DNA of 55,245 bases from an uncultured Lentisphaeria bacterium (GTDB lineage: Bacteria > Verrucomicrobiota > Lentisphaeria > Oligosphaerales > Oligosphaeraceae). The stretch covers positions 1 to 55,245 of the forward strand of contig CAKUJM010000015.1 of NCBI GenBank assembly GCA_934661755.1, written 5' to 3'. The position numbers and the translations under genes were made by a program. Positions within the stretch are counted from its first letter, which is position 1; each line of letters begins with the position of its first letter. The notes beneath the pieces were generated by a model that had not been told where the DNA came from, made no database searches, and worked only from the letters and a program-made list of their open reading frames with translations. This document shows positions 1 through 8,240 of the stretch, one piece after another.

Positions 1-415
1 CTGCAGCGTGCCAATCCGCGACTGCAAGGCCGAAGACTCCCTGGCGCGCGATGACAGCTCGCCCTCCGACTTCTCCAACTGCAACGACAAGGCCCGATCG
101 CGCTCTTCCGCCGCGGCCAGTTGCGCCTGACGCTCCTTGAGCTGATCGACAGCCGCGGCCAGTTGCGCCGTCGTCGTCGCCAATTCACCCTGGCGTGCAG
201 TGATATCCTGCTGCAATTGTGAAAGCGTGGACTGCAGCGTGCCAATCCGCGACTGCAAGGCCGAAGACTCCCTGGCGCGCGATGACAGCTCGCCCTCCGA
301 CTTCTCCAGCTGCTGTGACAAGGTCCGATCGCGTTCTTCCGCCGCGGCCAGTTGCGCCTGACGCTCCTTGAGCTGATCGACAGCCGCGGCCAGCTGCGCC
401 GTCGCCGTCGCCAAT
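1..415 (-). repeat. 231-bp direct repeat inside the coiled-coil gene
   Basis: The block 1-185 recurs at 232-416 with only scattered substitutions, giving a period of 231 bp, or 77 codons. Because 77 is eleven heptads, the duplication keeps the coiled-coil register. The first copy starts at the window edge, so more copies may lie to the left. Confidence 0.85.
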
Positions 416-1427
416 TTGGCGGAGGCATCGGACAGCTCCTTCCGGCAATTGTCCAGCAACTCGTTTTGCCGCTGCAAGGCGCTGCCGGCGGATGACAGCT
501 CCGCCTTGGCATTCTGGCATTCATCACGCAGCCCCTTCAGCCGGGCCTCAAGTTGCGACTGCTCGGCATTGGCAGCCGCAATTTCCTTTGCGGTCTTTTC
601 CTTCTGCGCGACAACGCCTGACAACTCCGTCCGGGCGCCATTCAGCTTTCCGGAAAGCTCCGACAGCTCCTTTGCCAGGCCATCCCTCCTGCTTGTCAGG
701 GCGGCGGCCTCGCCACGCAATTTCGCGATCTCCGCCAGACGCTCCTTGACATCCGTCAAATGACGCTTCGTACCCTCCAGCGACGACAACTCACCGGCTG
801 CCGCCTCGATCTCCTTGCGCTTCCCCGCCAATATTCCGTCCAGCCGCGACTGCTCGGCCGCATTTTGCTCCTGCGCCCTCCTGGCCTGTGCATCAAGCTC
901 CGCCAGACGCGCCTGCGATGACTTGAGCTGCTCGGCGATGAGCGGCTGCTGCTTGAGCTGCTCCTCCAATTTCGCCTGCGCCTGCGTCAATTCGGAGTGC
1001 CTTTGCCCTAATTGCGCCACAATCTCCTTGCGCTCAGCGATGCCAGCGCCAAGCGCCTCGGATTGCGACTGCAAGGCGCTGACCTCACCCGTCAGACGCA
1101 GTTCGTTTTTCTGCAGCTGCGCCAGCGCGGCTTCCTTCTCGGCAATGCTGTCACGCAGGGCGGACAGCTGCACGCGCACCTCCTCCACCTGCTGCGACAT
1201 CTGCGCATGGGCGGCCAGACGCTCCTCAAGTTCCCTTAACTTACCCTCCGTGGCCGCAAGCTTCGACAGCGACTCGCGATAATTGATCTGCCACCTGAAA
1301 CACTCGCTCGACAAATAGCCGGCCAGCCCCAGTGCCGCAGAGCATAATGCTATCAGAGTGAAGACAAACAGCCCAAATCTAAACGCGCTCGGGGGGGGGC
1401 TTGACTTATTTTGTCAGTTTCTGTCAT
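1..1427 (-). CDS. Membrane-anchored coiled-coil protein (partial; start out of frame at C9 tract)
   Basis: The minus-strand frame is open from about 1415 to the left edge of the window. It begins with a hydrophobic segment (FGLFVFTLIALCSAALGLAGYL), a probable single membrane anchor. After it comes an uninterrupted Ala/Gln/Glu/Leu/Lys-rich heptad pattern typical of a long coiled coil. No ATG, GTG or TTG lies in this frame upstream of the anchor. The nearest ATG (1425-1427, MTETDKISQA...) is separated from it by a run of nine C (1391-1399 on the plus strand as G). One extra C would fuse the two in frame. No strong ribosome site is visible. The function is unknown; a cell-envelope or chromosome-organising coiled coil is possible. 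Coding is near certain, the exact start is not. Confidence 0.7.
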
Positions 1428-1479
1428 ATATTGTAAAGGTCAAAAAATGCCCGCATCGCCGCAAAAAGGAACCGCCCTT

Positions 1480-1761
1480 TCACGGATTGAAGATGAATTT
1501 CTCGACCTTCATTGCGCCGGCATTGTGCAGCACCACGGCGTACTTGGCAAACGGCTCTGAAGCCGCATGGTCGGCAAGCGCCTGGTCATCCCGCCAGGTC
1601 TCGCAGATCATCAGGACATCGGGACGGGTGGCGCTTGTAAATACGTCATAGTCGATGCATCCGTCCTGCTTCAGCGATGCGGCGACCAGCGACCTGGCCG
1701 CCGAAAGGGCCTCCTGGAAGCGCCCATCGCCGACTTGAAGAAAGCAATTAAGCCTGATCAT
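1480..1761 (-). CDS. Antibiotic biosynthesis monooxygenase (ABM) domain protein
   Basis: This is a 93-residue single-domain protein with the ABM/YgiN pattern: an N-terminal strand (MIRLNCFLQV), a helix with SLVAASLKQDGCIDYDVF, then the strand VLMICETWRDDQALADH and a C-terminal MKVEKFIF strand. The family forms dimeric alpha/beta barrels and includes quinol monooxygenases and heme-degrading enzymes, but many members have no known substrate. The start at 1761 is chosen because AAGGGA lies about ten bases upstream; a longer reading to 1932 would add a sequence unlike the family. It sits alone between the coiled-coil gene and the GH71-like gene. The specific reaction cannot be told. Confidence 0.8.
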   Translation of the reverse strand: MIRLNCFLQVGDGRFQEALSAARSLVAASLKQDGCIDYDVFTSATRPDVLMICETWRDDQALADHAASEPFAKYAVVLHNAGAMKVEKFIFNP

Positions 1762-1975
1762 GATCCATATATCCCTTGTTGCGGAATCCACACGCATCCA
1801 ACTGGAGGCGAACCGCATTAATTTAACTGCGCCCCCGCGCTCTGCCCGCAGATGACGCAAATCACGCCACGCGAACGGCCCCCGATGCCGCCCGCCGCAG
1901 CCAGCCATGCCTGCGGCCACAGCGGAATCCATTGTATGATGTTACAAACAGACATCATTCAAAACATGGCAACCA

Positions 1976-2004
1976 TTGATGCAAAATGGTGTTTTTACTA
2001 AAAT
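1976..2004 (+). promoter_or_regulatory. Promoter of the GH71-like gene with palindromic -10
   Basis: TTGATG (1976-1981), 17 bases, then TAAAAT (1999-2004). The -10 lies in TTTTACTAAAAT (1993-2004), a near-palindrome that recurs exactly at 14435-14446 in the AraC promoter, also as a -10 with a 17-base spacer. It is placed about 50 bases before the ATG at 2056. The rest of 1762-2055 holds nothing else I can support. Confidence 0.5.
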
Positions 2005-2055
2005 ATGGGGGACAGCAATTAGCAACGCCATATCCTGGCAATTCCCATTAAAATC

Positions 2056-4815
2056 ATGCAAAGAATCGTCATTTTCATCCTCGCCGCCGTGTGCGGCCTT
2101 GCCATCGCAGGCGAAGTCGGCAGCCGGAAGATGCTATGGGCCCACAACACCCCATGGTTCTATCCGCGCGACTATCCCGGCTATGCGAAGTACTACTACA
2201 ACTTCCCGCTCCAGGAGAGCCGGGACACTCCGGACGGGGACATGGCGTCATTGCGGGAGGAGATCCGCATCGCCCTCGCCAATGGCGTCGATGGCTTCTT
2301 TCTCGATTTTGGCGGCGACCCCGGCCAGGGCCGCCCGCATTGGAGCTGGCGGCTGCCGACGTATTTGAAGGCGGCCGAGGGTACCAGCTTCCAGGTCGCG
2401 CCCTGCATTGACACCAAGATTTCGGCGGAATACTGGGTAAAGGAGCTGACCGCGATGCTCAAGGCCAATGGCGGCCATCCCAACTATCCGCGGGTAGGCG
2501 GCAAATATGTCGTCTGCACCTACCAGTTTCTGCACGGCGAAAACGGCTATGGCGCAGGATCCTGGAACCGCCGGGACTGGCGGCAATTCCATGCGGGCAT
2601 GAAGGCGGCCGGTTTCCCGATCTTCCTGATCGGCAATGTCGCGCCCCTGCCGAACGCCTCGCTGAACCTGACGCAGCTGGAGGAGACTACGGACATCTAT
2701 GACGCGCTTTACATGTTCGACGCACCCGGCCACGCCAACGACACCCCGGAGGCCAACAACGCGACGCTGTCGCAATTCTGCGCCATGAACGGCAAGCTCT
2801 TCATGCCCACTCTCCATCCGGGATACGGCTTGTCCTGGCTGGCCGGCTTCAACGACTTCTACAACCCGTTCCGGGGATTCGACATGCTCTACCGGCTCTT
2901 CCGCAGCGCCATGCAATGCGAACCGCAATGGGTGCATCTGACCACCTGGAACGACCTGGTGGAGACCGCCGTCTGCGAGCGCATTTATTCCTTCGGGCAG
3001 GCGCGCACCCTGCGGGCCTATGCCAGCCGGCTGGTCGGCAGAATCCAGGACGCTCCCTCCGCCCCCGAGGTGCTGGTCAGCTACCTCCATGAAATCCTCC
3101 CCGGCGATCTCCTGCGCCTCGAGGCTCTCAGCCTGCCGCTGGAAACCCCGACGCCCATCACCGTCAGCGGCCTCCTCCGCGACCTGGACGGCCGCCCCTG
3201 CGCCGCTTTGCCGGAAAGGCAATTCACCGGCGGCGACTTCGAGCGCGCGGAGTGGCTGCTGGCCACCAGCGCCCTGGCCTATACGCCGGTACTGCAGCCG
3301 GAGTTCACCATCCGGAGCGGCGATGGCACGCCACGCACCGTCAAGGGCATCCCAATCTATGTCGTCAGCAGCTGGCTGCAGAATTGCACCACGGTCAACA
3401 CCGGCCTCAACCGCCTGATGACGGATTTTGACAACACGCTCTCCGTAACCCGCGGAGATGGCCGCATCGACGCCACGGTGCGGTTCGACAGTCCGGAGCC
3501 GATCAAGCGCATCATCCTCTTCCGCAACGACCGCCCGGCGGCGATCTTCCCCGCAAGCCAGGCGCCCGAAGGCGCAATGCAGCTTTGCGTCGATCTTGGC
3601 GGCCTCTCCGGCGCCACCACCATCACCTTTGAGAACGGGCGGCTTCTGCGCGCCTTCCGCAAGGGCTACAACCGTGGCGCCAAATGGCGGGACACCCTCT
3701 TCTTCGACTATGACGAAAAGCATTTCTACGCGATCGACTCCTCCTCCGGCGCGATGGCGATGACCCTCTCCGGAAGCCGGGACATGAAGCTGGTGATCGC
3801 CAGCGCCAACGGCAGCAAGTCCGTGGTCTCCGCCGCCGATCTGGCGCGGCGGAAGGTGATCACCACCCCGGACTACACCCTGACCGCCACCGTCGAATGC
3901 ACGCTCTTCCTGGACGACCCGCTTGGGCTGTCAGCCGGAGAACTCTCGTTGTCGCTCTTCGACGGGCAGGTCAATGACAGCGACAATTTCCTTTGCCGCT
4001 ACGAGACTGCCGACGGCAAAGTGCATTTCACCCGCCCGATCTGGCCATTTGCCGCCAATGTCCTGCAAAAGCGCCATGTCCTCGCCACCCGTCATACCCT
4101 CGAATCGCAATCCGGCGGCAGCGGCTGGGCCTTCCGGGACGAACCGGAGTTCCTCACCCCGGAGGAGGAGTGGCCAATCCATGAAAACCGGGTGGAATTG
4201 ACGCCGCTTTCATCCCTCGCCAGCCGGAGCCACGCCTGGGACTTCAATGGCGGCGGCACCACCGCCGTGGACCGCGTCGGCGACTACCACCTGAACATCC
4301 CGGCGGCGATGCTGGCGGACGACGGCAATGGCGGACGCGCCCTCAAATGCGACGGCGGCGCCACCAGGCTGATGCTGCCGCCGCGGCTTTGGCCGATGAG
4401 CGGAGTCGGCGCCACGTCGTTCCGGATCAAGCCGGAGCCGCTCGCATCCCAGCCCCAGACCATCATCTTCAAGGCGGGATGGTACGACGGCGTCAATTTC
4501 AACCTGCTGCCGGACGGCCGCATCCAGGTCATCCGCTGCTATATCGCCGACCCGAGGGACCAGAATGCCATCACCATGCAGACCCTGGACGGCAAGACCA
4601 GGCTGGCGCCCGGCCAATGGACGGCAGTGCGCATCGAGGCGGACTACGGCGCCATGCGGCTGTACATCAACGGTCAGCTTGACGGCGAAACCAGCCAGGC
4701 ACCCATCCGCAGCCATGGCAATGGCCGGGTAACAATCGGCGGCGCCATGCCCGGGTGCGTGCCGTACCGGGGGCTGCTGGACGACCTGGCGATTGACGGG
4801 AATCTGAATCCGTGA
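2056..4815 (+). CDS. Secreted glycosidase, GH71-like (alpha-1,3-glucanase type)
   Basis: The protein has 919 residues and a clear signal peptide (MQRIVIFILAAVCGLAIA). The first ~330 residues resemble GH71/GH99-like barrels: MLWAHNTPWFYP, then a helix plus GVDGFFLDFGGDP, and late in the domain VHLTTWNDLVETA, equivalent to the family's 'TWNDxxE' segment. GH71 enzymes cleave alpha-1,3-glucans, but this is a distant match and the substrate is inferred. A middle beta-rich region follows. Residues ~720-915 look like a LamG/concanavalin-type sandwich (WDFNGGG..., GQWTAVRIEADYGAMRLYINGQ). No good ribosome site is visible before the ATG. It has its own promoter, with a -10 shared in sequence with the AraC promoter at 14.4 kb. 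Confidence 0.75.
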   Translation: MQRIVIFILAAVCGLAIAGEVGSRKMLWAHNTPWFYPRDYPGYAKYYYNFPLQESRDTPDGDMASLREEIRIALANGVDGFFLDFGGDPGQGRPHWSWRLPTYLKAAEGTSFQVAPCIDTKISAEYWVKELTAMLKANGGHPNYPRVGGKYVVCTYQFLHGENGYGAGSWNRRDWRQFHAGMKAAGFPIFLIGNVAPLPNASLNLTQLEETTDIYDALYMFDAPGHANDTPEANNATLSQFCAMNGKLFMPTLHPGYGLSWLAGFNDFYNPFRGFDMLYRLFRSAMQCEPQWVHLTTWNDLVETAVCERIYSFGQARTLRAYASRLVGRIQDAPSAPEVLVSYLHEILPGDLLRLEALSLPLETPTPITVSGLLRDLDGRPCAALPERQFTGGDFERAEWLLATSALAYTPVLQPEFTIRSGDGTPRTVKGIPIYVVSSWLQNCTTVNTGLNRLMTDFDNTLSVTRGDGRIDATVRFDSPEPIKRIILFRNDRPAAIFPASQAPEGAMQLCVDLGGLSGATTITFENGRLLRAFRKGYNRGAKWRDTLFFDYDEKHFYAIDSSSGAMAMTLSGSRDMKLVIASANGSKSVVSAADLARRKVITTPDYTLTATVECTLFLDDPLGLSAGELSLSLFDGQVNDSDNFLCRYETADGKVHFTRPIWPFAANVLQKRHVLATRHTLESQSGGSGWAFRDEPEFLTPEEEWPIHENRVELTPLSSLASRSHAWDFNGGGTTAVDRVGDYHLNIPAAMLADDGNGGRALKCDGGATRLMLPPRLWPMSGVGATSFRIKPEPLASQPQTIIFKAGWYDGVNFNLLPDGRIQVIRCYIADPRDQNAITMQTLDGKTRLAPGQWTAVRIEADYGAMRLYINGQLDGETSQAPIRSHGNGRVTIGGAMPGCVPYRGLLDDLAIDGNLNP

Positions 4816-4986
4816 GGCTGGTTCATCTGCGCCATGATTTCGTCTTTTTTTCGGTCGCGTACTCCCGTCGCGGCCCCATCAAAGAACCTCATTCTGACGC
4901 AAAATCGCCAGCTTCACGGATCCAGGAGGAATCAGGATCCACAGGAAACGGACCATGACACATAACGCAAAACGAGGAAGCATGCC

Positions 4987-5781
4987 ATGAAGAATACACG
5001 AATCCGCTGTACCAATGCACCTGACACACAATCCGCTCCATGGAGACGGGACAAACGCAACCCATTCACCTTGATTGAATTGCTGGTGGTCATCGCCATT
5101 ATTGCCATCCTGGCGTCGATGCTGCTGCCGGCACTGGCGAAGGCGCGTGACAAGGCCCGCAACACCAAGTGCCTCAACAACCTGAAACAGCAGGGGATCG
5201 GCATTCTGATGTACACTAGCGACTATGACGACTTCTATATCACCGGCATGCGATCCTTTGAGCCGTTCTTTGGGCCCTATTCGCTGTACATCAAGCCCTA
5301 TTTCGGCACCGAGGCGATCATGAAATGCCCGGGATGCAAGCTGAGCGGCACCGGGCGTGACGACTTCAGCTACGCCACCCTGGCACTTTCATGGACCGCC
5401 TGGCTGGCCAGCGAAGGTGGTTGCGCCTGGTATCCGCCATTCAATGCCGCCAACGCCCTCGCCCCCTGGCCCGGAGCATACGGCTACACTATGGACAGCT
5501 GGATCTTCGCCGCCAAGGTGACCAACATCGTTTCATTGACCCATGACAACGAGTCCTTCTGCATGGTGCTGGCCAGCGACGACCCCAAGTTGCCCAACCA
5601 CACCATGGGGCGCTATACCATGAACGCCGTGCGGGCGGACGGCAGCGCCATCACCGCCAGGAATTTCTACCATCCGGGATATATGCCGATGCTTCCCGCC
5701 ACCTACGGCGACCGCCTCGCCGGCGCCAGCATGCAGGAATATGCCAATGTCATGGCCGCCAGCAACAAGCAGATGAACTGA
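4987..5781 (+). CDS. Pseudopilin-like protein with prepilin N-terminus (DUF1559/H-X9-DG type)
   Basis: This 264-residue protein has a type IV prepilin methylation signal: a short basic leader, then FTLIELLVVIAIIAILASML at about residues 27-46 with the conserved Glu at +5. It continues ALAKARDKARNTKCLNNLKQ, the usual first helix. The C-terminal part ends in the small beta-rich domain seen in the large Lentisphaerae/Planctomycetes family, with an ADG motif. Such proteins are exported and processed by a prepilin peptidase and may form or decorate pseudopili. An AGGA-type ribosome site lies about nine bases before the ATG. It stands between two glycosidase-like genes, all on the plus strand. Its role in glycan use is inferred from context only. 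Confidence 0.9.
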   Translation: MKNTRIRCTNAPDTQSAPWRRDKRNPFTLIELLVVIAIIAILASMLLPALAKARDKARNTKCLNNLKQQGIGILMYTSDYDDFYITGMRSFEPFFGPYSLYIKPYFGTEAIMKCPGCKLSGTGRDDFSYATLALSWTAWLASEGGCAWYPPFNAANALAPWPGAYGYTMDSWIFAAKVTNIVSLTHDNESFCMVLASDDPKLPNHTMGRYTMNAVRADGSAITARNFYHPGYMPMLPATYGDRLAGASMQEYANVMAASNKQMN

Positions 5782-5822
5782 TCCCCCCCCCTGCCGGCAG
5801 GCCTACGCCCGGAGGAATGCGG

Positions 5823-7289
5823 ATGCCCCACGCTGCCCACGCTGCCCACACTGCCATGACTACGCTAATGATGCTGGACGACGATTTGCTCTTCCGGCGT
5901 GACAACACCATCCGCCGATACGGCGATCCCCAGCTGGTTGCGGACGCCGTATACGCGGATCCGCATTTTTCCACCGTCTGGCCGTCGCCGTGGGTATTCA
6001 GGCTGGCCGACGGGCGTTACCGCATGCTGTATCTGGGAGCCTCGCGGCAGGATCTCAAGCAGCACTGGCTTCTGGGGGCGATCAGCGCAGACGGCGTGCA
6101 TTTCACGCCGGAGGACTATACGGGGCTGCTTCCCGATTCCCCCCGCATTGCGGGCAACGCGATCATGCCCCTCGGCGAGGACGAGATCGGGACGATCTTC
6201 GAGGACCCATACGCCGCCTCGCCTGACGAGCGCTACCGGATGCTGACCACCCGTCTTGTGACCACGGCGAAAGACGATCCCGAAGTCTATTACGCCAGGA
6301 CCATCATCCATGTGTCCGGGGACTTGCTGCATTGGACATGCCTGCCGATTGAGACGCCGATGCGCACCGAGCCCCTGATGTCGGCCTTCCACAACCATGA
6401 CCGCAAATGCATGACGCTGGTGCATCGCCCCTGGTGCGGGGTGCGCAAAGTCGGCATCCGCCAGACGACCGACTGGCGGCATTACTCGGATTATGAGCTG
6501 GTGATGCAGGCGGATGCGATGGATGCGCCGCTGTCGGAAATATATGGCATAACGGCCTTCCCCTACCATGGGATCTACCTGGGGCTGCCGCACATCTATT
6601 CCGGCGCCAATCCCGGACGATGCCTCAAGTTCTTCGGCGGCACAATACAGGAGCAGCTTGCCTATTCCATGGATGGCTGCCACTGGTTCCGGTCGTTGCG
6701 CACGCCATTCATCTCCGGCGGAGAAGGGCGAAGGCAGGGCCTGCCAGAATACAAGATGGTCTGGGCAACCAGCGTGCGGGAATTTGACGATGGCGGTCTG
6801 GCCATCCATGCATGCGCCTCTGAAGACGAACACGGCTCCGCCTTCCACAACCCCGACGCCAGGAGCTGCATGCTGGTCTACCGCCTGCGGAAAGACGGCT
6901 TCGTCCGGCTGGCCACCGCCGATCCCGGCAAGCCATCGGTGGTCGCCATCCGCGAGTGCATCTGGCATGGCGGGCACCCCCATTGGAATCTGCGGGCGGC
7001 CAACGCGACCGTGGCAGTATATGGCCCCGGACACGACAACAGCCAGGGATACCTCGAGCCGGTCGCCGGCTTCTCCCATGATGATTGCATCCCATTTACC
7101 GGCGACAGCACCGACTGGACCCCGCAATACCGCGGCCGGCAGAGCGTGGAGTCACTGGCCGGGAATATCCTGTGCTTTGAAATCCGCTTCGAGAAAGGCG
7201 ACTTATATTCGTTCAGCGGCAACGCCACCATCGTCTTCGCCATGGATGCGGCGCGATACTTCTTCACCGGGCGCCTGCCGGGCAGGTAG
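5823..7289 (+). CDS. Beta-propeller glycosidase-like protein (GH43/GH32/GH130-like fold)
   Basis: A protein of ~488 residues without a signal peptide, hence probably cytosolic. Repeated blade-like segments (WPSPWVFRLADGRYRMLYLG, GTIFEDPYAASPDERYRML, IIHVSGDLLHWTCLP, YSMDGCHWFRSL) resemble five-bladed propeller glycosidases, where such motifs line the active site. I cannot assign the family or the catalytic triad. The ATG at 5823 is preferred over 5817 because GGAGGA (5811-5816) is then six bases upstream. The N-terminus contains three near-copies of a 9-bp unit (HAAHAAHTA), possibly slippage-prone. A C9 tract lies between it and the pseudopilin gene. It is followed closely by an aldolase gene, suggesting intracellular breakdown of an imported sugar. 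Confidence 0.65.
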   Translation: MPHAAHAAHTAMTTLMMLDDDLLFRRDNTIRRYGDPQLVADAVYADPHFSTVWPSPWVFRLADGRYRMLYLGASRQDLKQHWLLGAISADGVHFTPEDYTGLLPDSPRIAGNAIMPLGEDEIGTIFEDPYAASPDERYRMLTTRLVTTAKDDPEVYYARTIIHVSGDLLHWTCLPIETPMRTEPLMSAFHNHDRKCMTLVHRPWCGVRKVGIRQTTDWRHYSDYELVMQADAMDAPLSEIYGITAFPYHGIYLGLPHIYSGANPGRCLKFFGGTIQEQLAYSMDGCHWFRSLRTPFISGGEGRRQGLPEYKMVWATSVREFDDGGLAIHACASEDEHGSAFHNPDARSCMLVYRLRKDGFVRLATADPGKPSVVAIRECIWHGGHPHWNLRAANATVAVYGPGHDNSQGYLEPVAGFSHDDCIPFTGDSTDWTPQYRGRQSVESLAGNILCFEIRFEKGDLYSFSGNATIVFAMDAARYFFTGRLPGR

Positions 7290-7381
7290 CTCCGGCAACT
7301 CCATGGATGCGGATGGGCGGACAGAATTCCGCCCACGCGCATCAATGGCGGAGATCCCCCCTGCCCATTCGCCATCCCAAA

Positions 7382-8140
7382 ATGCAAATCAACAACCTCG
7401 AAAAATTCCTGTCCAAGACCGCCAGCGGCAAAACCGCAGCCGGACTCGTGGTGACCTCATACGACGCCGCGATCTCCGAGCTGGCGGCCGACTGCGGCTT
7501 TGACTTCGTATGGCTGGACATGGAGCATTCGCCGTTGACCATTGTCGATGCCATGCATCATGTGATGGCGCTGCGCGGCACCGATTGCGCGCCGTTTGTG
7601 CGCGTCGCCTGGAACGAGCCGTATCTGCTCAAGCCGGTGCTCGATCTGGCGCCGGCGGCAGTGATCGTGCCAATGGTCAATACCGCCAAGGAGGCGGAGG
7701 CCGCAGTCAAGGCCTGCCGTTATCCCTCGGATGGCGGCGAGCGCGGCTTCTCATTGCGCCGGGCCAATGGCTATGACCGCGATCCGCTCGGCGGCTATCT
7801 TGCCGCATCTCGCCGCGAGCCGCTGGTATTCGTGCAAATCGAGCACCGTGAAGCCGTGCGCAACATCGACGACATCCTGAAGGTCGAAGGCCTTGGCGGG
7901 ATCTGCATCGGCCCCTGTGACCTTTCCTCCACCTACGGCAAGACCATGCAATTCGACGACCCGGAAGTCGCCGGCGCCATCGACCGGGTTCGGGAACGCA
8001 CCCTGGAATCCAGGATATTGCTGGGCGGCTTCTGCGCCGGCGATTTCTGGAAGGACCGCTTCATGAACTGGAAGGCCATTGGCGTCGACACCGGCCTTCT
8101 TGCCGCCGCCGCCCGGAATGCCCTGGGGAAAATGCGATAG
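7382..8140 (+). CDS. HpcH/HpaI-family aldolase (2-keto-3-deoxy acid aldolase type)
   Basis: A 252-residue class II pyruvate aldolase-like protein. The family pattern is clear: ISELAADCGFDFVWLDMEHSP near the N-terminus, PFVRVAWNE, AAVIVPMVNTAKEAEAAVKACRYP, the metal-ligand Glu in VFVQIEHREAV and the GPCDLSSTYG segment with the metal-ligand Asp. Family members split 2-keto-3-deoxy sugar acids or related hydroxy-keto acids to pyruvate (or a pyruvate-like product) and an aldehyde in the cytosol. The start at 7382 matches the family length; a longer reading from 7307 adds an unconserved tail. No strong ribosome site is seen. It probably forms a pair with the preceding propeller protein; the exact substrate is unknown. 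Confidence 0.88.
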   Translation: MQINNLEKFLSKTASGKTAAGLVVTSYDAAISELAADCGFDFVWLDMEHSPLTIVDAMHHVMALRGTDCAPFVRVAWNEPYLLKPVLDLAPAAVIVPMVNTAKEAEAAVKACRYPSDGGERGFSLRRANGYDRDPLGGYLAASRREPLVFVQIEHREAVRNIDDILKVEGLGGICIGPCDLSSTYGKTMQFDDPEVAGAIDRVRERTLESRILLGGFCAGDFWKDRFMNWKAIGVDTGLLAAAARNALGKMR

Positions 8141-8240
8141 GCGCCATCACCACTCCCCCATGCCGCCGCCATTGCCGTGGCAGCCGGAGAAGGCGTCAAG
8201 GCAGGCAGCGAATGTCGGGTGGCGAGCGCGCCGCGGGCCG

